A DNA stretch of 12,366 bases from Elusimicrobiota bacterium (lineage in GTDB: Bacteria; Elusimicrobiota; Elusimicrobia; FEN-1173): positions 7,571 to 19,936 of the forward strand of contig PMLF01000072.1 of NCBI GenBank assembly GCA_003158755.1, given 5' to 3'. Below the pieces are notes generated by a model, which was given only the letters and a program-made list of their open reading frames with translations, made no database searches and was not told the origin of the DNA. Positions 1 through 7,800 of this stretch are shown piece by piece (the first letter of the stretch is position 1; the number at the start of each line of letters is the position of its first letter). The translations under genes were made by a program, and so were the position numbers.

Positions 1-73
1 GAAAGACCCTCTGAACGCTTACAACTTTTTGGGTTAATCGAACAATCCCAACTTTCGGTTCCGGCCCTTCGTA

Positions 74-96
74 GGGGCGGGTCTCAGACCCGCCCC
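74..96. repeat. GC-rich 23-bp palindrome, REP-like
   Basis: GGGGCGGGTCT at 74-84 is followed by one base (C85) and its exact reverse complement AGACCCGCCCC at 86-96, so 11 of 11 bases pair (about 9 bp with a realistic loop). It lies downstream of the minus-strand gene ending at 129. No T-run follows it on either strand, so it is not a textbook intrinsic terminator, although it could still stop or protect transcripts. From memory, GTAGGGGCGGGT-type palindromes are common dispersed repeats in environmental bacterial genomes; this window contains only one copy. Confidence 0.65.
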
Positions 97-128
97 CAAC
101 AAAATGGCGTCCGTCGGGACCGACTTTA

Positions 129-461
129 TTATTTATTGGGAGCGCGTTTCGGGGGGGTAGGCGTTTGTTGCTGCCGCCGTTGGTTTTCGGCGTTCATGCG
201 GTTGATTCTCTGGATATCCTTGAGGGTTTGCATGGTGTGCTGCAAATTTTCGTCGGGGGAAACGGGACGCGGAGGCATGACTGGGGCGTTCATCGGGTTA
301 GTGGAATTCCCCATGCGATTCGCGGGTGTTCCCAGGGGATTGCGTTGATTATTCAAAACGCGGATCATCCGCTTCTCCGCTCGAGAGGCGAAATAGACCG
401 TAAAAGAAATTCCCAGAGCCAGGATGACGAAAACAATCAACCAAACATATTGTTTTCGCAT
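129..461 (-). CDS. Small single-pass membrane protein, unknown function (110 aa)
   Basis: I do not recognise a family. The protein has one hydrophobic helix at about residues 5-25 (QYVWLIVFVILALGISFTVY), then a short basic stretch (SRAEKR). A low-complexity linker rich in Asn, Pro and Met covers about residues 35-70, and a polar, probably helical tail rich in Gln, Asn and Arg ends in a basic Pro-rich tip. Orientation in the membrane is ambiguous because basic residues flank both sides. The frame is open further upstream to a TTG at 488, but I chose the ATG at 461 because GGAG sits 5 bases before it. It follows the other small membrane gene (stop at 495) by 33 bases, so the two are probably co-transcribed. 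Confidence 0.6.
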   Translation of the reverse strand: MRKQYVWLIVFVILALGISFTVYFASRAEKRMIRVLNNQRNPLGTPANRMGNSTNPMNAPVMPPRPVSPDENLQHTMQTLKDIQRINRMNAENQRRQQQTPTPPKRAPNK

Positions 462-494
462 CCTGGCTCCGGGAAGGGAAAGAGGCAACGGCGT

Positions 495-764
495 TTACTC
501 TTTCCGGGTGTTGACCTCAACCTGCGCCAACAGGCCCATGATTGCCGCGATCGTATAGAAGAATACGAGGTAGAAGAAACCGAGGACCAAGGCGAGGATG
601 GAAGTCGCCCGGGGCGCTTCCGGCGTGCCGCCGCCGATGAGAATGATGAAGAAGAAAACAACGCCGAGGGCCGCCGCGAGCCAAGCGAACACCTTGAAGA
701 TCAGAATGAGCTTCGCGATGATCCAATCGGAGTCTCTCCAGTCCGTCTTTGCAATGTCTTTCAT
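495..764 (-). CDS. Small two-helix membrane protein, unknown function (89 aa)
   Basis: No family is recognised. A polar start (MKDIAKTDWRDSDW) precedes a long hydrophobic segment at about residues 16-45, a short loop (GGGTPEAPRATS), a second segment at about 54-83 rich in Phe, Leu and Ile, and a short charged tail (EVNTRKE). It should be an inner-membrane hairpin with both ends on the same side. An ATG at 773 lies directly against GGAGG (774-778) with no spacing, while the ATG at 764 has 9 bases of spacing, so 764 is the likelier start. It is the first gene of a probable two-gene minus-strand unit with the 129-461 gene and is divergent from nadK. Confidence 0.6.
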   Translation of the reverse strand: MKDIAKTDWRDSDWIIAKLILIFKVFAWLAAALGVVFFFIILIGGGTPEAPRATSILALVLGFFYLVFFYTIAAIMGLLAQVEVNTRKE

Positions 765-773
765 GTTTGTCAT

Positions 774-778
774 CCTCC
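774..778 (-). promoter_or_regulatory. Ribosome binding site deciding the start of the two-helix membrane protein
   Basis: GGAGG on the minus strand (CCTCC on plus) ends directly at the upstream ATG (773) but is 9 bases from the ATG at 764. Normal spacing is roughly 5-10 bases, which favours the downstream start. Confidence 0.55.
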
Positions 779-875
779 ATTAATGTCGGGCCTGCGGGGG
801 GCCCGATCAGCCCGCCCTCGTCCGAAGAACCAGCCAAAATTAACTACCTAAGAAATTTAACTTAAACCCTCCCCA

Positions 876-914
876 CTGTCAAGGCTTTCGCGGATTCTCG
901 TATAATATACCCCT
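876..914 (+). promoter_or_regulatory. Promoter of nadK, possibly giving a leaderless mRNA
   Basis: A perfect -10 box TATAAT lies at 901-906. A weak -35 candidate CTGTCA (876-881, 4 of 6 to TTGACA) has a long 19-base spacer. A start site about 6-8 bases after the box would fall at roughly 912-915, at the ATG itself (915). The bases just before the ATG (TATACCCCT) hold no Shine-Dalgarno sequence, consistent with leaderless translation. I found no convincing minus-strand promoter in the rest of the divergent region 779-900. Confidence 0.5.
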
Positions 915-1721
915 ATGAAACCGGCCGCCGTCGTCCTGTTCCACAATTCCGAAAAGCCCGTCGCCCGCAAGGCCCAGCCTATTCTCCGCCAGTGGTTCGC
1001 AAAACGAGGGGTTCGCGTTCTGCCGCCTTCCCGCATTGCCGATGCCCAGGCGGCCGTCGCCTTGGGCGGCGATGGGACTCTGCTCTCCGCCGCCCGCTGC
1101 GCCGCGCCCGCCGGGGTGCCTGTGCTGGGGGTCAATTTAGGGCGCCTTGGGTTCTTGGCCGCCACGGACCTCAAGGGCATCGAACGGATACTGGAATCAT
1201 TCCTGGCCGGTAAGCTTCCTATTTCTCAGCGCCTCATGTTGGAAGCCGTCCTTCCCGGCGGAAAGACTCAACTGGCATTGAACGACGTCGTGATCCGGTC
1301 CAGGAGCACGGTCCGGGTGATCACGCTCGCCGCCCGCGTGGACGGCGAATACTTGGGAACTTTCGTCGGCGACGGACTGATCGTCGCCACGCCCACCGGC
1401 TCCACCGCCTACTCCTTGGCCGCCTCGGGTCCCATCGTTCAGCCGGAAATGGACCTCCTCCTTTTGACTCCCGTTTGCTCCCACAGCCTGACCCAGCGGC
1501 CCGTCGTCCTGGCTCCCGAAAGCGTCCTGGAGATTTCCCTCGATTCCCAGGATCGGAAGGAAGAGGGGCTCTTGTCCCTGGACGGCCAAAGCACCTTTCC
1601 CTTGAAGACCGGAGATAAGGTGGTCATTCGCAAGGCCCAGGTGCGGTTCCATATATACAGCGATCCCCGCCGGCATTATTTTTCCATCCTCCGGGAGAAA
1701 ATGAAGTGGGGGGAACGGTAG
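915..1721 (+). CDS. nadK: NAD kinase
   Basis: Cytoplasmic ATP-dependent NAD kinase, which phosphorylates NAD to NADP. At 268 residues it is a normal compact bacterial length. Seen in the sequence: the signature GGDGT at residues 51-55 in VALGGDGTLL, the ALNDVVI segment (N123, D124) that contacts NAD in this family, the long glycine-rich block at 152-175 including GDGLIVATPTGSTAYS, and DGQ at 223-225 in the C-terminal beta domain. The N-terminal part (VVLFHNSEKP) is a Rossmann-like strand. The start has no Shine-Dalgarno sequence and sits just after a TATAAT box. The stop TAG shares its last base with the GTG start of recN, so the two should be translationally coupled; nadK beside recN is a familiar bacterial arrangement. 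Assignment is secure. Confidence 0.96.
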   Translation: MKPAAVVLFHNSEKPVARKAQPILRQWFAKRGVRVLPPSRIADAQAAVALGGDGTLLSAARCAAPAGVPVLGVNLGRLGFLAATDLKGIERILESFLAGKLPISQRLMLEAVLPGGKTQLALNDVVIRSRSTVRVITLAARVDGEYLGTFVGDGLIVATPTGSTAYSLAASGPIVQPEMDLLLLTPVCSHSLTQRPVVLAPESVLEISLDSQDRKEEGLLSLDGQSTFPLKTGDKVVIRKAQVRFHIYSDPRRHYFSILREKMKWGER

Positions 1722-3406
1722 TGCTGCTTTCCCTGTCCATTAAAAACTTGGCCCTGATCGAGGACGCTTCCCTCGAATTTTCCGAGGGGTTGAACGTCTT
1801 AACGGGCGAGACGGGGGCGGGCAAGACCATCGTCCTGGAAGCCCTGGGACTGCTACTCGGAGACCGGGCCCGCCCGGAAATGACGCGCCAAGGGTGTCCG
1901 CGGTTGTCGGTGACCGGGACCTTTCGGCTTTCTCCGCGATTGAAAAAAGCCCTGGACGACCTCGGTTTGGGAACGTCCCAAGACGAAGTCCTGGTGCGGC
2001 GGGAAGCGGATCCCGCGGGCAAGTCCAAAGCGTTCGTGAACGACGAGCCGGTGAGCGCGGCGACCTTGGCCAAAATCGGTGACCTGCTGGTGCAGACCCA
2101 CGGCCAGCACGAGCACCAGGCGCTGACCAAAGTCGCGGAACAGCGGGAGTTGTTGGACGCTTTCGGGAAATTGGAAAAAGAGCGGGAATCCGTCGCCCTA
2201 GCGTTCGGTGTTTGGAAGGCCCTGGTGGAGGAGCGGGAAGCGTTGAAGCTTTCCGAGCAGGAACGGGCCCAGCGGATCGATCTTTACAAGTACCAAAAGG
2301 AAGAACTGTTCGCGGCCAACCCCAAGCCGGGCGAAGACGAAGAGCTGGATCTTCGACTCCCCGCCCTGAAGAACGCCGAGAAACTGCGCCTGGCCGGTGA
2401 CGAAGGCCGGGACCTTCTCTCTTCCGGAGATAGCGCCGCCCTGGACCGTCTTCATAGGGCGGTGAAGACCTTTGAAACCCTGCAAGCTCTCGGCGCCGAT
2501 TTGGGCGAGGCGTCGGAACTCCTCCAGGCGGCGGTGGTGAACGCCGAGGAGTCCTCGGCGCGACTGGAAACCTTTTTGGATAAGGTGGATACGGACCCTC
2601 GAAAACTGGACGAGACCCTCGGGCGGATGGACCTTTTGGCCCGGCTCAAAAAAAAGTACGGTCCCACTCTCGAAGACGTGATCGCCCATCGGTCCAAAGT
2701 GGAGGCGGAATTGGACCGCCTGGGGAACCTGGAGGGGAAAAGCCAGGATATCGACCGGCGCCTGGCCGAGGCGGAAAGCGTTTTGACGAAGGAGTCCGCC
2801 GCTTTGACCGCCGGGCGCAAAGCCGCCGCCAAGAAGCTGTCCTCCTCCGTAGAAAAAGAATTTAAAGAAGTGGGCTTGCCCCACGCGGCCTTCGAGGTTT
2901 CCGTGGCCGCACCGGACGGCGGCGGGCCGGGCTATTCCGCCCACGGCGCCGACGATGTCCGATTTTTGTTCGCCCCCAACCCCGGAGAAGGAAAAAACCC
3001 TCTCGCCGACATCGCTTCCGGCGGCGAGCTCTCCCGCGTCATGCTGGCGATCAAGTCCGTCCAAGCCCGGACCGACGCCGCGCCTGTCCTCGTGTTCGAC
3101 GAAATTGACGCCGGCGTGGGGGGCGCCGTGGGCGGCGCCCTGGGGCGGAAGCTGGCGAAGTTGGGGAAGACGTCCCAAGTCCTCTGCGTCACCCACCTGG
3201 CCACTATCGCCGCCTGCGCCCGGTCCCATTTTTTAGTTGAAAAAGAGATCGGCAAAGGCCGTACGCGCACCACCCTGCGTCCCCTGGCGGAAGAGGAGCG
3301 CGTGGCCGAGATCGCCCGCCTCTTCGGCGTCGCCGAAGGCGGAGAAAAAGAAGCCGCCGCCGGCCTCAAACACGCCCGAGAGCTCCTCGCCGCGTCGCAA
3401 CAGTAG
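1721..3406 (+). CDS. recN: DNA repair ATPase RecN
   Basis: SMC-like ATPase of double-strand break repair, acting on DNA in the cytoplasm. The N-terminal ATPase half has the typical opening MLLSLSIKNLALIEDASLEF and the Walker A GETGAGKT at residues 29-36. The middle (about 150-370) is charged, with Leu/Glu/Lys/Arg-rich helices, as expected of the coiled coil. The C-terminal half carries the ABC signature SGGELSR at 433-439, Walker B VLVFDEID at 456-463 with D460 and E461, then DAGVGG. At 561 residues it matches usual RecN length. The frame also opens at a GTG at 1706, but the GTG at 1721 is preferred: it gives the conserved RecN N-terminus, has a purine-rich GGGGGGAA 5 bases before it, and overlaps the nadK stop by one base. 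Confidence 0.96.
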   Translation: MLLSLSIKNLALIEDASLEFSEGLNVLTGETGAGKTIVLEALGLLLGDRARPEMTRQGCPRLSVTGTFRLSPRLKKALDDLGLGTSQDEVLVRREADPAGKSKAFVNDEPVSAATLAKIGDLLVQTHGQHEHQALTKVAEQRELLDAFGKLEKERESVALAFGVWKALVEEREALKLSEQERAQRIDLYKYQKEELFAANPKPGEDEELDLRLPALKNAEKLRLAGDEGRDLLSSGDSAALDRLHRAVKTFETLQALGADLGEASELLQAAVVNAEESSARLETFLDKVDTDPRKLDETLGRMDLLARLKKKYGPTLEDVIAHRSKVEAELDRLGNLEGKSQDIDRRLAEAESVLTKESAALTAGRKAAAKKLSSSVEKEFKEVGLPHAAFEVSVAAPDGGGPGYSAHGADDVRFLFAPNPGEGKNPLADIASGGELSRVMLAIKSVQARTDAAPVLVFDEIDAGVGGAVGGALGRKLAKLGKTSQVLCVTHLATIAACARSHFLVEKEIGKGRTRTTLRPLAEEERVAEIARLFGVAEGGEKEAAAGLKHARELLAASQQ

Positions 3407-3444
3407 ACGTTTGTTCGATTGAAACTTCACAAAAGGACCCTCCC

Positions 3445-4827
3445 ATGACCGTTAAATACCTCCTCGATGAAAAAGAAATGCCCAAGCAGTGGTACAACCT
3501 GGCGGCGGACCTGCCGTCCAAGCCCCTTCCGCCCCTGGGTCCCGACGGCAAACCCATTTCCGCCCAGGCCCTGGCCCCGGTGTTCCCCATGAACATCATT
3601 GAACAAGAAGTGTCGAGCGAGCGGTGGATCGACATCCCGCCCGAGGTGGGGGAGATGCTTTCCCGCTGGCGCCCGACCCCCCTCCGCCGGGCGGTGTTCC
3701 TGGAAAGGGCTCTCGGCACTCCGGCCAAGATCTTCTATAAAGATGAAAGCGTTTCTCCGGCCGGAAGCCACAAGCCGAATACCGCCGTGGCCCAGGCCTA
3801 TTACAACAAGGTTTTCGGCATCAAGCACCTCACCACGGAGACCGGAGCCGGCCAGTGGGGCAGCGCGCTCTCTTTCGCGTGCTCCCTGGTGGGCCTGGAG
3901 TGCAAAGTGTTCATGGTGCGCGTCTCTTTCGAGCAAAAGCCTTACCGGAAGTTCTTGATGGAAGCTTGGGGCGGCAAGTGCATCCCGAGCCCGTCCAAGG
4001 AAACCAACTTCGGCCGCCGGATCCTGGCCGAGATGCCGGACACCCCCGGAAGCCTCGGGATCGCCATCTCCGAAGCCATTGAAGCCGCGGTATCGGACGC
4101 CTCCGGGAAGACCCGCTATTCCCTGGGTTCGGTCCTCAACCACGTTATGCTTCACCAAACGGTGATCGGCCTGGAAGCCCAAAAGCAGATGGCGGCGGCG
4201 GGGGAGTCCCCGGACGTCGTCATCGGCTGCGTCGGCGGGGGCAGCAACTTCGCCGGGCTTTCCTTCCCATTCATCCGGGAAAAGATCCACGGTAAGAAGA
4301 TCGACGTCATCGCTGTGGAGCCGTCCTCCTGCCCCACCCTCACGAAGGCGCCTTTCGGCTACGACCACGGGGACACGGCCAAGATGACGCCGCTCCTGGC
4401 CATGCACTCCCTGGGGCACGCCTTCGTCCCGACCGCCATCCACGCGGGGGGGCTCCGATACCACGGCATGGCTCCTCTCGTCTCCCAGGCGGTGGAGGAC
4501 GGTTTGGCCCGCGCCGAGGCCATCCCCCAGCTCGAATGCTTCGAGGCCGCCATCCTCTTCGCCCGGACGGAGGGCATTTTGCCCGCGCCGGAAACCAGCC
4601 ACGCCATCGCCTCCGCCGTGCGCGCCGCCAAACGGGCCAAGGCGGAAGGCAAGTCCAAGGTCATCCTCTTCAACCTGAGCGGCCACGGGTTCCTGGACCT
4701 CTCCGGCTACGACAAATACCTCTCCGGAAAGCTCATCGATCACGAGATGACGGACGCGGAGGTGGAGGTTTCCCGGGAATGTCTCTCCGGGTTCCCCAAC
4801 CCCGCGGACGTGCGAAAAAGCCTGTAA
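3445..4827 (+). CDS. trpB: Tryptophan synthase beta chain, type 2 (TrpB2)
   Basis: PLP enzyme joining indole and L-serine to give L-tryptophan. The length (460 aa), the N-terminal extension (MPKQWYNLAADLP, PLPPLGPDGKP) and the motifs match the TrpB2 subgroup rather than classical TrpB1, which pairs with TrpA. PLP-binding Lys is K110 in SPAGSHKPNTA. ETGAGQWGSA at 132-141 holds the catalytic-site Glu (E132). The phosphate-binding loop GCVGGGSNFAG is at 261-271, EGILPAPETSHA at 376-387, and SGHG at 412-415. AAGGA lies 7-8 bases before the ATG. It starts 38 bases after the recN stop, and no trpA or other trp gene is in the window. TrpB2 proteins are thought to act without TrpA on free indole; the oxidoreductase next door supports an indole or tryptophan role. 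The subgroup is clear, the physiological role is inferred. Confidence 0.93.
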   Translation: MTVKYLLDEKEMPKQWYNLAADLPSKPLPPLGPDGKPISAQALAPVFPMNIIEQEVSSERWIDIPPEVGEMLSRWRPTPLRRAVFLERALGTPAKIFYKDESVSPAGSHKPNTAVAQAYYNKVFGIKHLTTETGAGQWGSALSFACSLVGLECKVFMVRVSFEQKPYRKFLMEAWGGKCIPSPSKETNFGRRILAEMPDTPGSLGIAISEAIEAAVSDASGKTRYSLGSVLNHVMLHQTVIGLEAQKQMAAAGESPDVVIGCVGGGSNFAGLSFPFIREKIHGKKIDVIAVEPSSCPTLTKAPFGYDHGDTAKMTPLLAMHSLGHAFVPTAIHAGGLRYHGMAPLVSQAVEDGLARAEAIPQLECFEAAILFARTEGILPAPETSHAIASAVRAAKRAKAEGKSKVILFNLSGHGFLDLSGYDKYLSGKLIDHEMTDAEVEVSRECLSGFPNPADVRKSL

Positions 4828-4850
4828 AGGCGTCGAAGGTGTGGTAAAAT
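4822..4850 (+). promoter_or_regulatory. Possible promoter of the indolepyruvate oxidoreductase gene
   Basis: TAAAAT at 4845-4850 is preceded by TG one base before it (TGGTAAAAT, extended -10 style). CTGTAA lies at 4822-4827 with a 17-base spacer; it is a poor -35 box and overlaps the trpB2 stop codon. A separate promoter here would let the oxidoreductase be expressed apart from nadK-recN-trpB2. Read-through from upstream remains possible. Confidence 0.35.
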
Positions 4851-4872
4851 AGGGGCCCCCCTGAACCACCTT
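4836..4872 (+). promoter_or_regulatory. Nested stem-loop in the trpB2-oxidoreductase gap
   Basis: AAGGT (4836-4840) pairs with ACCTT (4868-4872), then after a two-base bulge GGT (4843-4845) pairs with ACC (4865-4867). Inside these, AGGG (4851-4854) can pair with CCCT (4859-4862). TTCCAATTTT follows, which is too poor in T for a confident intrinsic terminator. It overlaps the candidate -10 box, so it would form whole only in read-through transcripts. It may weaken or mark the end of the upstream unit. Confidence 0.3.
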
Positions 4873-4892
4873 CCAATTTTCGAGGAGAAAAA

Positions 4893-7800
4893 ATGGACCT
4901 TCGCTTCCTTCAAGAATCCGGATCGCAGACCTTCACCGGCAACGAGCTGATCCTTAAAGGGGCCCTGGAGGCCGGAACGGCCCTGATCACGGGCTATCCC
5001 GGTTCACCCGTGGCCGACGTGTTCGATGCGGTGGGGCGAATTTCCGAGCACCTGGACAAGGTCGGCGTCGTGGCCCAGATCGCCAACAACGAGGGGTTGG
5101 CCGCAGCGCGACTCAACGGCGCCCGGATCGTGGGCGTGCGGTCCATGATGATCGTGAAATCCGTCGGCATGCACGTGGCGGCGGACGGCCTCGCCATCGG
5201 GAACCTCGCCGAGACCCGCCGGCCCGAGGGCGGCGCCATGGTGATCGTGGGCGACGATCCCTGGAACGAGACGACCCAGATCCAATCCGATTCCCGCTTC
5301 CTCTCCCAGCACCTCCACATGCCCGTGGTCGAACCGGCCACTTTCCAGGAGGTCAAGGACTGGATCGACGACGCTTTTTTCCTGTCCGGCGCGTCGGACC
5401 TCTACGTCACCTATTTGCTCACCACCAACCAGGCCGACGGAGGTGGCGTCATCACGTGCCGCCCCAACCGGCCCCTCGCCGTGAACGCCCGTCAACAAGC
5501 GGTCCTCTCTTCGGACGCCCTGCCGGTGTCGGACTTGGTCATGATCCCTCCCCACACGTCCCAGAAAGAAGCCACCATGGCGGATCGGATGCGGCGTCTC
5601 GTCGCGGCGTCGCGGGAACGGGGCCTCAACAAAATTATTTGGCCGAAGACCGGGAGCGACCGCCTTCCCGTCGGCGTCATGGCCGCCGGCCTTTCCTATT
5701 GTTACCTGTCCCAAGCCCTGGAAGAGCTGGAATTGGAAGATGTGCCCCTCCTGAAATGGGGCGTCACCTATCCCTTGGACGAAGACCTCCTCTTGGACTT
5801 CGCCCGACGGGTGGACCACCTCGTGATCGTGGAAGAGAAGCGGGATTTCCTGGAAAGCCAAGTCGTCGCCGCCCTCCACCGCGCCGTACAGGCGGGCCGG
5901 TTGAGCCGGATGCCGGGCGTGTGGGGGAAACATTTTCCCAACGAGACGGACGGGTTCCCTTCCATCCGCGGCCTCAACACCGCCTTGGTGGAGGACCGTC
6001 TTGGGCCTCTCCTGAAAAGCCTGGGAGCGGCCAAGAACGTCCGCGTGCCCACCGCGCCCACGCCCCTGAACGCTCGCGTGCCGGTCCGCACTCCCACGTT
6101 CTGCCCGGGTTGTCCCCACCGGGATTCGGCCTCAAACTTGAAAAGTTTGAAGCGCGACCTGCGGGACCCCGTTTATATGAACCGCGTCCACGGCCGCGGG
6201 CCGGTGGACGTGATCTTCCACGGCGAATCCGGCTGCCATTCCATGCTCCAATTCGAGCCCTTCCTGGGCCTCATGCAGGACTACTCCGGCATGGGCCTGG
6301 GCGGCGGCACGGGGGCCGGCATGGACCCGTTTATCGAAAACAAGCAGGTGGTCTTCGTCGGGGATTCGACCTTCTTCCATTCCGGCGTCATCGCCGTGTC
6401 GGACTCCTTGAAGAACAACCAGGACATCACCTACGTGATTTTGCAGAACGGCACCACGGCCATGACGGGCCACCAGCCCACGCCCGGCGGCGACGAGGAC
6501 GTCATGGGTCACGCCACCTACGCCCAGGACATCGAGACTCTGCTCAAGGGGTTCACCCGCTGGGCCGCGCCGGTCGTCCGCATGAACCCCGAAGACCCCG
6601 GATACCGGGCGTTCCTGGAAGAAACCGTGCTGAAGCCCGGAGTCAAGATCGTCATCGCCGACAAGGAATGCGGCATCACCCACCACCGACGACTCCGCCG
6701 GGAACGCAAAAAGATCCTGCGTGAGAAGGGATTCCTGCCCTTGGAGCGGGTGATCAACATCACCCCCGAAGTTTGCGAGGATTGCCGACGGTGCGTGGAA
6801 GCCACGGGGTGCCCGGGGTTGACCATCGAGGACACCGCCTACGGTCCGAAGATCGCCACGGAGATTTCCCACTGCGTGGCGGACGGCGCCTGCACGAGGG
6901 GAAAGGTCTGCCCCTCGTTTGAAGAGATCACCCTCCGCCGACGGGCGCCCATGGCCCCGCGAGCCCTTCCGCCCGAAGTGGTCATTCCGGCGATCGTGCC
7001 TCCGGCTTTCGACGGGTTCTGGTGCGCGTATACCGCCGGCGTGGGCGGCATGGGTTCCGGCGTGGTGACGGCCATCCTGGCTCAGGCGGGACTCCGGCAG
7101 GGATACCGCGTGCTCTTCGCCGACAAGAAGGGCTTGGCCATCCGCAATGGAGGGGTTTACGGCCACGTAGTTTTCACCTCAAACGACCGGCCCCGCGCTC
7201 CTTTGGTGCCTTACGGCCGGGCGGATCTGCTGTTGGGGTTGGACCTGTTGGAGGCGGCCCGGGCTTTGGACGCCAACGGCAATCAGCGCGCGGCTTCTTC
7301 CGGCCAGACGGCGGCGGTGGTGAACCTTCACAAGACGCCCACGGTGCGGATGTTGCTGGGCGAGGACGATCCCCGGCCCGAGGAATTGACGGACGCTCTC
7401 CGACGGGGAGTCAAGGCGGATAAGTCCCTGTTCCTGGATTTCGCCCGCACCTCGGAGACTTATTTCGGCAACGCTCTCTACGCCAACGTCATCATGCTCG
7501 GCGCGGCGTGGCAAAAAGGTTTGATCCCCTTGCAGTGGGAAAACCTATCGGAGGGCGTGCGGCGTTCGGTCCCTTCGGGGGACCTGGAGGAGAACTTGAA
7601 GGCCTTGGAGTTGGGCCGCCGCACGGCCGTGCGTCCGGAGCTGTTCGGTTTCCGCGCTCCCCGTCGGACGTTTCCGGAGATGGTGGAGGACAAGGCCGCC
7701 CTCCTCGTCCGGAACCGGCGGCTGATGGGCCGCCGCCTGGCCCGGGAATACCGCAAATTGATGGCGGAAGCCGTCCGTTGGATGGATCTGCCCGAGACCG

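Noticed and set aside
165..851. 228-codon plus-strand frame opposite the two small membrane genes
   Set aside because: It has no ribosome binding site and no recognisable domain. The minus-strand frames have clear membrane helices and well-spaced ribosome binding sites, so they are preferred, with some remaining uncertainty.
3427..4869. 480-codon open frame on the minus strand across trpB2
   Set aside because: The opposite strand encodes a complete, motif-perfect TrpB2. The antisense product is rich in Gly, Arg, His and Val with no domain and no ribosome binding site found.
5004..6119. 371-codon minus-strand frame inside the oxidoreductase gene, and a similar one at 6132-7166
   Set aside because: Both are antisense to a single well-supported 1188-residue protein and show the His/Gly/Arg-rich composition of shadow frames.
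5456..6724. 422-codon plus-strand frame overlapping the oxidoreductase gene
   Set aside because: It is a frame-shifted reading of the same DNA, rich in Arg and Pro. The overlapped frame carries the thiamine-diphosphate and CPGCPHR motifs without interruption.
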